DNA of 10,829 bases from Bacteroidales bacterium UBA3724 (lineage in GTDB: Bacteria; Bacteroidota; Bacteroidia; Bacteroidales; P3), in assembly GCA_002371315.1 (NCBI GenBank), contig DFHL01000069.1:1-10829 (forward strand). Direction: 5' to 3'. The notes below the pieces were generated by a model. It saw nothing but the letters and a program-made list of their open reading frames with translations. It was not told the DNA's origin and did no database searches. Below are positions 1 through 6,301 of this stretch, piece after piece; position 1 is the stretch's first letter; every line of letters begins with the position of its first letter. A program made the translations under genes and the position numbers.

Positions 1-33
1 TACTGTACATATACTGTACATATACTGTACATA
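1..33. repeat. 11-bp tandem repeat, three copies, cut by window edge
   Basis: Three perfect head-to-tail copies of TACTGTACATA occupy 1-11, 12-22 and 23-33. Each contains the palindrome TGTACA (4-9, 15-20, 26-31), so the palindromes recur about once per helical turn. The array starts at the first base of the window and may extend further left. It could be a simple intergenic repeat or a multi-site operator; nothing here decides between them. Confidence 0.85.
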
Positions 34-283
34 TGACGGAGAAGGTGGTTTTAAGTGTTGGTTTTGAGTGTGTTAGGGGCTTTGTGTTGTCTTTGCGTCT
101 CGCTGTGTGTCACGGTGTGCCGTTGTTGGCTGCTGTTTGCCGCAGCGGGGGCCTGCGCGATGGCGCTCGGCGCTCGGAGGCGGCACCGGTCGGGTGGGAG
201 GGCATTTTTGCCTGTTGAAAAGCGGATAATAACTTTCCGAAAAAATAATTAATGTTTTCCTATTATAATATAAAAAAAAGATG
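34..283. other. intergenic region without a supported gene, G/T-rich on + strand
   Basis: From about 36 to 140 the plus strand is strongly rich in G and T, with many TGTGT and TTG runs. It then becomes GC-rich to about 200 and AT-rich from about 225. Short open frames exist on both strands. The one from 55 encodes a cysteine-rich hydrophobic peptide, but its composition follows the G/T skew and it resembles no family I know. I see no RNA gene here. The 3' part leads into the serC promoter. Confidence 0.5.
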
Positions 284-291
284 TACCTTTG
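284..291 (+). promoter_or_regulatory. Bacteroidota -7 promoter element for serC
   Basis: TACCTTTG matches the Bacteroidota -7 consensus TAnnTTTG exactly. It lies 69 bases before the serC ATG, in AT-rich DNA. The upstream -33 element is poorly defined; a T-rich stretch at about 254-258 is the nearest candidate, with a longer spacer than usual. Transcription from here would give a leader of about 60 nt that is A-rich just before the start codon, as is typical in this phylum. Confidence 0.6.
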
Positions 292-360
292 TAATTCCTT
301 ATTCAAGGAAAGAAATCAAGTAATAAATTAAAAATAACCACTTTAAAACAAAAATCAAAG

Positions 361-1476
361 ATGAAAACAGCTTATAATTTCAACGCAGGCCCTTGCGTCC
401 TGCCCAAAGAGGCCATTGAATCGACGATCAATGCCATCCGCGATTTCGACAACACCGGCATCGGTCTGCTCGAAATAAGCCACCGCACCCCCGGCTGGGA
501 GCGCACTATGGAAGAAACCCGCCAGCTGTGGCGCGACCTGCTCGACATCCCCGCAGAGTATGAAATCCTCTTCCTCGGCGGCGGTGCCAGCACCGGCTTT
601 ATGGATGTTCCCGCCAACCTGCTGAACAAGAAGGCTGCCTACCTGCAGACCGGCGTTTGGGCCAAGAAGGCTGCCAAAGAGGCCAAGAACTTCGGCGAGA
701 CCGTCATCGTGGCCAGCAGCGAGGACAAGACCTACAGCTACATCCCGAAGGGTTGGACCGTTCCTGCCGACGCTGACTATTTCCACATCACGACCAACAA
801 CACCATCTACGGTACCGAGATCCGCAAGGACTTCGCCCCCAACGAGATCAACAACGTTATGCTCGTTGCCGATATGAGCTCGGACATTATGAGCCGCCCC
901 GTCGACATCAAGAAGTACGGTCTGATCTACGGTGGTGCCCAGAAGAACGTCGGCCCTGCCGGTGTTACCTTCTACATCGTCCGCAAGGACATCCTCGGCA
1001 AGATCACCGACCGCCAGTATATGAACCCGCTGCCCACGATGGTCGACTTCCGCACCCACGCTGCCGAAGAGGCCAAGAACATCTCGATGTTCAACACCCC
1101 GCCGGTAAGCGCCATCTTCGTGATGCACGAAACCCTGAAGTGGGTCAAGAACACCATTGGCGGCGTCAAGGAAATGGAGAAGATCAACCTCAAGAAGAGC
1201 GCTATGCTGTATGAGGAAATCGACCGCAACTCGATGTTCCGCGGCACGGCCGAGAAGGAAGACCGCTCGATTATGAACCACTGTTGGGTTATGGCCGAGG
1301 GCCGTGAGAACCTGCAGGATGCCTTTATGGCTTTCGCCAAGGAGCGCGGTATGGTCGGCATCAAGGGTCACCGCTCGGTCGGTGGTTTCCGCGCCAGCCT
1401 CTACAACGCTTGCCCCATCGAGGCCGTCGAGGCTCTCGTCCAGTGTATGCAGGACTTCGAAAAGGCCAACAAGTAA
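361..1476 (+). CDS. serC: phosphoserine aminotransferase (serine pathway)
   Basis: SerC is a cytosolic PLP enzyme that transfers an amino group from glutamate to 3-phosphohydroxypyruvate, giving phosphoserine, the second step of serine synthesis. The 371-residue product has the family opening (YNFNAGPCVLP, residues 5-15), the cofactor-phosphate loop GGGAS at 73-77, the TGVWAKKAAKEA segment near 97-108, Asp171 (VADMSSDIMS) expected to contact the PLP pyridine nitrogen, and the Schiff-base lysine Lys195 in GGAQKNVGPAG. The C-terminal GHRSVGGFRASLYNA motif at 337-350 carries the substrate-binding His-Arg pair. Length is close to the usual 355-365, and no key residue is missing. The ATG at 361 follows an A-rich leader and matches the family N-terminus. 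It would normally sit directly before serA; here a four-helix-bundle cassette lies between them, starting 8 bases after the stop. The tryptophan near residue 100 and both ends of the protein argue against any other class V aminotransferase. Confidence 0.97.
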   Translation: MKTAYNFNAGPCVLPKEAIESTINAIRDFDNTGIGLLEISHRTPGWERTMEETRQLWRDLLDIPAEYEILFLGGGASTGFMDVPANLLNKKAAYLQTGVWAKKAAKEAKNFGETVIVASSEDKTYSYIPKGWTVPADADYFHITTNNTIYGTEIRKDFAPNEINNVMLVADMSSDIMSRPVDIKKYGLIYGGAQKNVGPAGVTFYIVRKDILGKITDRQYMNPLPTMVDFRTHAAEEAKNISMFNTPPVSAIFVMHETLKWVKNTIGGVKEMEKINLKKSAMLYEEIDRNSMFRGTAEKEDRSIMNHCWVMAEGRENLQDAFMAFAKERGMVGIKGHRSVGGFRASLYNACPIEAVEALVQCMQDFEKANK

Positions 1477-1490
1477 ACATTTAGAGTGAA

Positions 1491-1520
1491 AAGTGACCAG
1501 TGACCTGTGACACGAACACA
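1491..1520. repeat. left inverted repeat of the four-helix-bundle cassette
   Basis: This 30-bp arm begins 14 bases after the serC stop codon. Its reverse complement matches 1918-1947 at 29 of 30 positions. The inner half reads TGTGACACGAACACA (1506-1520); the outer half is made of AGTGACC heptamers. Confidence 0.9.
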
Positions 1521-1548
1521 TCTCGCTGGTCACAATTCTTTGGCAAGG

Positions 1549-1899
1549 ATGCTTCACAATGACCTCAACGTCTGGAAAGAAAGTATAAATCTTGTAAAGA
1601 AGGTTTACAAGTTGACCTCTATGTTCCCTGCATCGGAACAGTTTGGGCTAACATCTCAGATCAGACGTGCAGTAGTATCGATACCCTCAAACATTGCAGA
1701 AGGCTGCGGCAGAAATAGCGACAAAGAATTGATTCGTTTCTGTTGGATTTCTATGGGCTCGCTTTCAGAAGTCGAAACGCAGTTGATAATAGCACGTGAG
1801 CTTGGATTTGTCGATGATACGGCGGAAATTGAACAAGACATCCGTAATGTCAGGAAAATTCTCTCGGGCTTTATATATTATATACAAAATAAACAATAA
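1549..1899 (+). CDS. four helix bundle protein (23S rRNA-intervening-sequence protein family)
   Basis: This small protein of the four-helix-bundle / S23-IVP family (relatives include the Avd accessory protein of diversity-generating retroelements) has no established enzymatic function. The 116 residues show the family pattern: an N-terminal HNDLNVWKESINLVKKVY helix (3-20), a GLTSQIRRAVVSIPSNIAEG core at 33-52, then RNSDKE, MGSLSEVETQLIIARELGF at 69-87, and a basic C-terminal helix ending in YYIQNKQ. The ATG at 1549 is chosen because homologs begin with a short MxNDLxVW-like start; the upstream ATG at 1507 would lie inside the inverted repeat and add 14 unrelated residues. By eye the gene is much less GC-rich and less biased at third codon positions than serC and serA, which suggests foreign origin. 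No reverse transcriptase or variable repeat is nearby, so it is not the Avd of a local retroelement. Nucleic-acid binding is plausible from its basic surface but is inference. Confidence 0.9.
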   Translation: MLHNDLNVWKESINLVKKVYKLTSMFPASEQFGLTSQIRRAVVSIPSNIAEGCGRNSDKELIRFCWISMGSLSEVETQLIIARELGFVDDTAEIEQDIRNVRKILSGFIYYIQNKQ

Positions 1900-1917
1900 C
1901 AGACTTGTATAGACCTT

Positions 1918-1947
1918 TGTGTTCGTGTCACAGGTCACAGGTCACTT
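1918..1947. repeat. right inverted repeat of the four-helix-bundle cassette
   Basis: This arm is the mirror of 1491-1520 with a single mismatch, and ends 16 bases before the serA ATG. It contains GTTCG at 1921-1925 and TCACAGGTCAC at 1928-1938. Both are repeated with identical spacing at 10771-10775 and 10778-10788 in the right-edge hairpin. Confidence 0.9.
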
Positions 1948-1963
1948 ATTACAATAAGAAACA

Positions 1964-2884
1964 ATGAAAATTTTAGTTGCTACTGAGAAACCTTTCGCAA
2001 AAGTTGCCGTTGACGGCATCCGCGAAGTGGTTGAGAAGAATGGCCATACTTTGGCTCTTCTCGAGAAATATACCGATGTGAACGACCTCTACAAGGCCGT
2101 TGCTGATGCTGACGCTCTGATCGTCCGCAGCGACAAAGTCACCAAGGAAGTTATCGACCACGCCAAGAACCTGAAGATCGTCGTGCGCGCCGGCGCTGGT
2201 TACGACAACCTCGACCTCGAGGCTTGCACCGCCCGCGGCATCGTCGCTATGAACACCCCCGGCCAGAACAGCAACGCTGTTGCTGAGCTCGTTATGGGTC
2301 TGCTCGTTTTCTGCGTCCGCAATTTCTACAACGGCAAGAGCGGCAGCGAGCTGATGGGCAAGAAACTTGGTATCCTTGCTTTCGGCAACGTGGGACGCAA
2401 TGTGGCCCGCATCGCCAAAGGCTTCGGTATGGATGTCTATGCTTACGATGCATTCCTCACCGCCGACCAGATCAACCAGAGCGGTATGGCCAAGGCTGTG
2501 GCCAACCAGGAAGCACTGTTCGAAACCTGCGACGTTGTGTCCCTCCACATCCCCGCAACCGCAGAGACCAAGCAGAGCATCAACTACGCCCTCGTCAACA
2601 AGATGCACAAGGGCGGTATACTGGTCAACACTGCCCGCAAGGAAGTCATCAACGAGCCCGAACTGCTCAAGCTGATGGCCGAGCGCACCGACCTGAAGTA
2701 CATCACCGACATTATGCCTGATGCCGATGCCGAATTCAAGGCTTTCGAAGGCCGCTACTTCGCCACGCCCAAAAAGATGGGTGCCCAGACCGAAGAGGCC
2801 AACATCAACGCCGGTATCGCTGCTGCCAACCAGATCAGCGAGTTCTTCAAGAACGGTTGCACCAAATTCCAGGTCAACAAATAA
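1964..2884 (+). CDS. serA: D-3-phosphoglycerate dehydrogenase, short form without ACT domain
   Basis: SerA oxidises 3-phosphoglycerate to 3-phosphohydroxypyruvate with NAD, the first committed step of serine synthesis, feeding SerC encoded upstream. At 306 residues it has only the substrate and nucleotide domains and lacks the C-terminal regulatory ACT and ASB domains of E. coli SerA. The Rossmann dinucleotide motif is AFGNVG at 139-144, with Ala in place of the usual first Gly and an acidic Asp162 after the second strand. RAGAGYDN lies at 75-82, the catalytic Arg225 is in VNTARKEVINEPE, and the C-terminal motif is ATPKKMGAQTEEANINAG at 267-284. There the usual catalytic His of D-2-hydroxyacid dehydrogenases is replaced by Lys (270/271). 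From memory this is shared by Bacteroides and Entamoeba type III enzymes, so it is a lineage trait, not damage. The ATG at 1964 follows AATAAGAAACA. A strong terminator follows 23 bases after the stop. Confidence 0.96.
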   Translation: MKILVATEKPFAKVAVDGIREVVEKNGHTLALLEKYTDVNDLYKAVADADALIVRSDKVTKEVIDHAKNLKIVVRAGAGYDNLDLEACTARGIVAMNTPGQNSNAVAELVMGLLVFCVRNFYNGKSGSELMGKKLGILAFGNVGRNVARIAKGFGMDVYAYDAFLTADQINQSGMAKAVANQEALFETCDVVSLHIPATAETKQSINYALVNKMHKGGILVNTARKEVINEPELLKLMAERTDLKYITDIMPDADAEFKAFEGRYFATPKKMGAQTEEANINAGIAAANQISEFFKNGCTKFQVNK

Positions 2885-2907
2885 AAAAACACGATACTTT
2901 ATCATCG

Positions 2908-2939
2908 AAAAGGGGGAATGCATACAGTTCCCCCTTTTT
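2908..2939 (+). terminator. intrinsic terminator downstream of serA
   Basis: AAAAGGGGGAA (2908-2918) pairs perfectly with TTCCCCCTTTT (2928-2938) around a 9-nt loop, and the right arm ends in a five-T run. This is a textbook Rho-independent terminator. It ends only 14 bases before the proposed TTG start of the next gene. The alternative ATG start at 2918 lies within the hairpin itself, so the structure could also act as an attenuator for that gene. Confidence 0.85.
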
Positions 2940-2953
2940 GGTTTCTCTGCGCT

Positions 2954-3904
2954 TTGAACACTCCTGTAACTCTCTGTGTCTTCAACCCCGAGCACGACCT
3001 GTGCCTGGCCAACGGCGACGCCAACTATGTGCCGCCGCAGTCGGCTCTCGATTTTGCACGGCACGGTGCCGGCCTGATGCGCATTGTCTATGGGCCTGAA
3101 TCGGTGGCTATCGCTGCCGATGGCTATGCGTCGTGGCGCGCCTCTGCGCCCGATGCCGTTGTGGGCCGCATCGTTGCGTGGGGATGGGACACCCGCCTGA
3201 AACAGACACTCTTGAAGCAGGGGGCCGACAGCGCCCTGATGCCGTCGGACGGGTATATTGCCTGTCTGCGCGACCTGCAGCATCGCACCACGGTTCTGCC
3301 GCTTCAGCGCGACGCGTGGAGCGTGACGGGTGCCGACGAGGTTGCTGCCCTGCTTGCCCGCAGTCCGCGCCTTGTGCTCAAGGCTCCTTGGTCGGGGTCG
3401 GGCAGGGGACTGCGTTGGGTCGACGGCGCCCTGTCGGCTCAGGACGTGGCCTGGATTGCCAAGACCGTGGCGGCACAGCGCTGCGTCATTGCCGAGCGGC
3501 GTTTCGATGTTGAGGAGAATTTTGCTTTCGAGTTTCACATCGCCGACGGCATAGTGAGGCTGGTGGGCCTTTCGCTCTTCGTCACGCAGAGTGGGGTGTA
3601 TCGCCACAATGTGCTGCTCGACGACGATGAGATACGCCGCCGTACGGGTGTCGGGCCCGACCAGGAGAAGGCTCTCAGCCAATGGCTGCAGCTTAACATT
3701 GCTCCCCGGTACAGCGGCTATCTGGGTGTCGACCTTTTCCGTACTGTCGACGGGCGTGTGGTGGTCAGCGAGCTGAACCTGCGCCACACGATGGGGCTTG
3801 TGGCCCACCGCGTGCTGCAGTTGCATCCCGAGCTGCACGGAAGCGTATGGGAAGCCAAGGAGTATGTGGAGTTAAGGGAAGTTAAGGGATTAAAAGGAAG
3901 TTAA
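2954..3904 (+). CDS. uncharacterised ATP-grasp-like protein of Bacteroidota
   Basis: The 316-residue product (from TTG) resembles a conserved Bacteroidota family of unknown function. It opens with CVFNPEHDLCLANGDANYVPPQSA (8-31). A glycine-rich nucleotide loop VLKAPWSGSGRG (141-152), a VIAERRF strand (178-184), GYLGVDLF (256-262) and SELNLRHTMG (272-281) follow, placed like the ATP- and metal-binding elements of ATP-grasp ligases (Glu273 and Asn275 would be metal ligands). It probably joins a carboxylate to an amine or similar nucleophile using ATP, but the substrate cannot be read. The frame can open at ATG 2918, but that lies inside the serA terminator hairpin and adds 12 poorly conserved-looking residues. 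The TTG at 2954 gives MNTPVTLCVFNPEHDL, like the openings I recall for relatives. The last codons (ELREVKGLKGS) are supplied by a repeat array that continues past the stop, so the native C-terminus has probably been replaced. Confidence 0.75.
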   Translation: MNTPVTLCVFNPEHDLCLANGDANYVPPQSALDFARHGAGLMRIVYGPESVAIAADGYASWRASAPDAVVGRIVAWGWDTRLKQTLLKQGADSALMPSDGYIACLRDLQHRTTVLPLQRDAWSVTGADEVAALLARSPRLVLKAPWSGSGRGLRWVDGALSAQDVAWIAKTVAAQRCVIAERRFDVEENFAFEFHIADGIVRLVGLSLFVTQSGVYRHNVLLDDDEIRRRTGVGPDQEKALSQWLQLNIAPRYSGYLGVDLFRTVDGRVVVSELNLRHTMGLVAHRVLQLHPELHGSVWEAKEYVELREVKGLKGS

Positions 3905-3986
3905 GGAAAGTTAAAGGAATAATGTAATTGCTGGACACTATTGTCCCTTAACTTCCCTTAACTTCCCTTAAAAGCCCTTAATTCCC
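3871..3986. repeat. inverted array of ~10-bp units between the ATP-grasp-like gene and mntP
   Basis: The left arm (about 3871-3918) carries degenerate copies of the unit AAGTTAAGGG, and the right arm (about 3944-3986) carries its complement, CCCTTAACTT. GTTAAGGGAAGTTAAGGG (3871-3888) recurs exactly as its reverse complement in 3945-3972. A unique spacer of about 25 bases separates the arms. Transcribed, it would form a long imperfect hairpin. The stop codon of the upstream gene (3902-3904) lies inside the left arm. Confidence 0.85.
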
Positions 3987-4003
3987 AATATAAATAGTTG
4001 CTT

Positions 4004-4567
4004 ATGTTTTTTGTCGAAACTCTTTTGCTTGCTCTTGCCTTGTGCGTCGATTCGTTCACCGTCTCGACGGCTTGCTCGTTCCGCAGCCGGATGACATTGC
4101 GCCGCGGGATGCTGATGGCTTTTGTCTTTGCTTTTTTCCAAGGCCTGCTGCCGTTTCTTGGTGCTATGCTTGGCGTGGCGTTCAAAGCATTTATTGCATC
4201 GGTCGACCATTGGGTGGCCTTTGGCCTGCTGTCGGCAGTTGGCGGTAAAATGATTTATGATGCCTTGCGCGACGCGCCGGAAGAGCGCAAGCTTGATGTG
4301 TCAAGCCTTGGAGTTATGTGCCTGTTGGGGCTTGCCACGTCGATCGATGCTTTTGTGGTGGGCATTCCTTTAGGGCTCGACTATGATTTTGTGCATATTG
4401 TCGTTATTGCCGCTGTGGTCGGCCTTGTCACATTCGGCGTTTCCCTGCTGGGCTATTTTCTTGGTAGCCGCAATGTGGCCATACCCGAGCGTGCGGCATC
4501 CGTTGTCGCCGGGTTGGTGCTGATTGGTTTAGGCACCTTTACGCTTGTCGAACACCTTTCGGTGTAG
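4004..4567 (+). CDS. mntP: manganese efflux pump MntP
   Basis: MntP (DUF204) is an inner-membrane exporter that protects cells from excess manganese. The 187-residue product fits the family length of about 185-190 and has six predicted hydrophobic segments in two three-helix repeats. Each repeat has the conserved Asp motif: LALCVDSFTVSTACSF near residues 9-24, and LATSIDAFVVGIPLGLDYD about residues 107-125. Charged loops (RSRMTLRRG; RDAPEERKLD) separate the helices. The ATG at 4004 is preferred; a TTG at 3998 would add only two residues. No yybP-ykoY-type manganese riboswitch is visible upstream, where the 10-bp inverted array sits and no promoter consensus is evident, so expression may depend on read-through from the upstream gene. 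The 3' end converges on the EEP gene with 2 bp between stop codons, leaving no room for a terminator. Confidence 0.92.
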   Translation: MFFVETLLLALALCVDSFTVSTACSFRSRMTLRRGMLMAFVFAFFQGLLPFLGAMLGVAFKAFIASVDHWVAFGLLSAVGGKMIYDALRDAPEERKLDVSSLGVMCLLGLATSIDAFVVGIPLGLDYDFVHIVVIAAVVGLVTFGVSLLGYFLGSRNVAIPERAASVVAGLVLIGLGTFTLVEHLSV

Positions 4568-4569
4568 GA

Positions 4570-5406
4570 CTACAGCTTGATAATCATTCTGACAGGGTAG
4601 TGGTTCGAGATGTACGGCACCCCGTAGTCCTTGTTGATGGTTCTGAAGCGCTGCACATTGATGTCGCGGACCAGGAAATGGTCGTTCATTGCCCCTGGTT
4701 CGTAGCCGAAGGCGTTGTAGCTGTTGCGGAAGTCGGTGCGCGAAGCAAGGCGGCGTGCGGGAGTGAAGCCAGCGTCGTAGAGGGGCTGGAAATCGTTGTT
4801 GATGATTTCCGAGTTCATATCGCCACCGACAATTACGGGCGTACCCTTTGGCACATACTGTGCTATAAGGCTGGCGATGACTTTGACCGATTCGGCGTGT
4901 GCCACCGAGCCGTCGCGTTCCAGATGGGTGTTGAAATAGAATATCTCTTTGCCGGTTTCTTTGACTTTGAGCTGCAGGATGGTTACGGTGCGCGGAGTTT
5001 TGGCATCCCATCCTGTCATAACTCTCTGTGGCGAGGGACACAGCCAGCGTGTCTTGCTTGAGACGAGCTGGAACTTGTTCTTGTCGAAGTATATGGCTGT
5101 ATGTTCGCCGCGGGTGATTCCGTTGTCGCGGCCTGCGCCTACGCGGCGGTATTTGTTCTTGAAGTTTTTGTCGATAACAGTGAGCTGGTCCAGCAGGGCT
5201 TCCTGAACACCTATAATGTCGGGCTGTTCGTCGTCCAGCATCTTAAGTACAGCATTCTGCCTCAGGTACCAAGCGTTGGGTCCGTCGGTTTTGGGCGAGC
5301 TGTTGTTGTGTATGTTGAAAGATATGACCTTCAGCTCCTGGGCGTTGAGCCCCTGCAATCCGGCCATTCCTATAGTCAATAATGTCAGCAACAACAATTT
5401 TTTCAT
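4570..5406 (-). CDS. secreted endonuclease/exonuclease/phosphatase family protein
   Basis: This 278-residue EEP-fold metal-dependent phosphodiesterase has an N-terminal signal peptide (MKKLLLLTLLTIGMAGLQGLNA, cleavage about 22/23), so it acts in the periplasm or at the surface. The catalytic pattern is recognisable: SFNIH at 29-33, VQEA with metal-binding Glu69, IYF with Tyr106, FNTHLE with His161, GGDMNSE with Asp196 and Asn198, NDHFLV with Asp242, and SNHYPV with His269. The last motif usually reads SDH; here Asn268 replaces the Asp that supports the catalytic His, which could lower activity or mark a subfamily. The substrate (DNA, RNA, phospholipid or sugar phosphate) cannot be inferred. 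It is the last gene of the leftward block, 127 bp after the HAD gene. ATAATTTG on the minus strand around 5476-5483 only roughly resembles a -7 element. Confidence 0.88.
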   Translation of the reverse strand: MKKLLLLTLLTIGMAGLQGLNAQELKVISFNIHNNSSPKTDGPNAWYLRQNAVLKMLDDEQPDIIGVQEALLDQLTVIDKNFKNKYRRVGAGRDNGITRGEHTAIYFDKNKFQLVSSKTRWLCPSPQRVMTGWDAKTPRTVTILQLKVKETGKEIFYFNTHLERDGSVAHAESVKVIASLIAQYVPKGTPVIVGGDMNSEIINNDFQPLYDAGFTPARRLASRTDFRNSYNAFGYEPGAMNDHFLVRDINVQRFRTINKDYGVPYISNHYPVRMIIKL

Positions 5407-5533
5407 TTATTCTACTCTCCTTCTTTTTCTCGATTGTTCTTGGTTTGCTTGTCAAAAACGATGTTTGTTTGTCCAAATTATATCTTGTGGTCTGTTATTC
5501 TGTGTTTTTTGTTTTTTTTAACAGTACGAGCGC

Positions 5534-6301
5534 TCAGATGATACCCAGTCGTGTCAGCGCGTTGGCTATGCCGTCGTCGTCCGAGCTGTCGGTGACATAG
5601 TCGGCGTGAGCCTTGACGATGTCGGCGGCGTTGCCCATCGCGACCCCGGTGCCGACATAGTCGAGCATTTCGATGTCGTTGGCACCATCGCCGAAAGCCA
5701 TAGTCTCTTCGCGACGTATGTCGAAGTGCTTGAGCAGGCATTCGATGCCGACGGCCTTGCTGCTGCCTTCGGGAATGAGGTCGGTGAACAGCGGGTGCCA
5801 GCGCGGCATACGGCAATGACTCAGTGTGCCCAATACCTCGGCGTCCTTTTCGGCGGGCTGCACGGCTATGAACTGGTAGGTCTCCCGTCCGCGCATTTCG
5901 CTGAGTGGCAGGACTGGCGGCATTTCAAACCCCAGCTGGTTGCGCATAGCCTCGGCGACGTGGTCGATGCGGTTGATGAACATTTCGCGCTCGGTGAAGC
6001 ACATTGTGGTGAGGTTGTTTTTTTCGACATAGTCCAGCCAGCGTAGGCTGTCGTCGCTGTCGATGGCGTTGCGCAGCAGCACTTGGTTGCCAACAAAACA
6101 GTAGCCACCGTTGACGGTGATATAGCCATCGAAGTCCACCGGCATCTGCGGTATAAGCATCAGCGGGCGGCCAGACGAGATGACGGTCTTGATGCCTTTT
6201 CGACGCAGGATGTCGAAGGCATCGATCGTGCTCGGCAGTACGCGATGCGTGCCGTAGCTGAGCAGTGTTCCGTCAATGTCGAAAAATATGGCCTTTATCA
6301 T
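5534..6301 (-). CDS. Cof-type HAD-IIB family hydrolase
   Basis: This 255-residue cytosolic phosphatase belongs to the HAD superfamily with a C2b cap. Motif I is FFDIDGTLL, with the nucleophile Asp8 and acid/base Asp10. Motif II is ISSGRP with Ser42/Ser43. The cap runs from about residue 85 to 180. Motif III is GSSKAVGIECLL with Lys182, and motif IV is AFGDGANDIEML with the magnesium ligands Asp205 and Asp209. Relatives dephosphorylate sugar phosphates, pyridoxal phosphate or flavin precursors; specificity resides in the cap and is not predictable here. All key residues are present and the length is normal. It lies 304 bp downstream of the MATE gene and appears to have its own promoter (TAAATTTG, minus strand, 6487-6480). 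Confidence 0.93.
   Translation of the reverse strand: MIKAIFFDIDGTLLSYGTHRVLPSTIDAFDILRRKGIKTVISSGRPLMLIPQMPVDFDGYITVNGGYCFVGNQVLLRNAIDSDDSLRWLDYVEKNNLTTMCFTEREMFINRIDHVAEAMRNQLGFEMPPVLPLSEMRGRETYQFIAVQPAEKDAEVLGTLSHCRMPRWHPLFTDLIPEGSSKAVGIECLLKHFDIRREETMAFGDGANDIEMLDYVGTGVAMGNAADIVKAHADYVTDSSDDDGIANALTRLGII

Larger units (their letters stand above)
1485..1947 (+). mobile_element. putative four-helix-bundle cassette with terminal inverted repeats, inserted between serC and serA
   Basis: A 463-bp unit with one small ORF is bounded by long inverted repeats (1491-1520 and 1918-1947, 29 of 30 positions complementary). The arms are built from heptamers: AGTGAAA, AGTGACC, AGTGACC, TGTGACA start at 1485, 1492, 1499 and 1506, and the complementary units start at 1926, 1933 and 1940. 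In a serC-serA transcript the arms could pair into a long stem with the ORF in its loop. This is the layout known for intervening sequences in 23S rRNA of Leptospira and Coxiella, whose loop ORF belongs to the same protein family. I see no clear target-site duplication. GACCTTTG at 1912-1919 is one base off a -7 element and might weakly promote serA. Calling the unit mobile is inference. Confidence 0.6.

Noticed and set aside
33..252. Short plus-strand ORFs in the G/T-rich leader, one encoding a hydrophobic Cys-rich peptide
   Set aside because: Overlapping frames are both open, the amino-acid composition follows the base skew, and no family, promoter or conserved context supports translation.
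1507..1548. Upstream ATG for the four-helix-bundle gene
   Set aside because: It would start within the left inverted repeat and add residues not typical of the family; ATG 1549 gives the normal N-terminus.
355..1557. Long open frame antisense to serC
   Set aside because: serC has full family motifs; the antisense frame is open because of GC-biased third codon positions and has no recognisable domains.
1549..1899. Avd protein of a diversity-generating retroelement
   Set aside because: No reverse transcriptase, template repeat or variable repeat is present in the window; the family also includes many stand-alone members.
1973..3838. 621-codon antisense frame across serA and the ATP-grasp-like gene
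   Set aside because: It spans two genes with clear motifs and a terminator; its sequence is low-complexity and matches no family, consistent with codon-bias shadowing.
3998..4003. TTG start for mntP two codons upstream
   Set aside because: ATG 4004 is the stronger start codon and gives the usual family length.
5500..5533. Terminator after the HAD gene
   Set aside because: A GAGCGCTC palindrome is present just after the stop, but the following tract is A-rich, not T-rich, on the transcribed (minus) sense, so it lacks a U-run.
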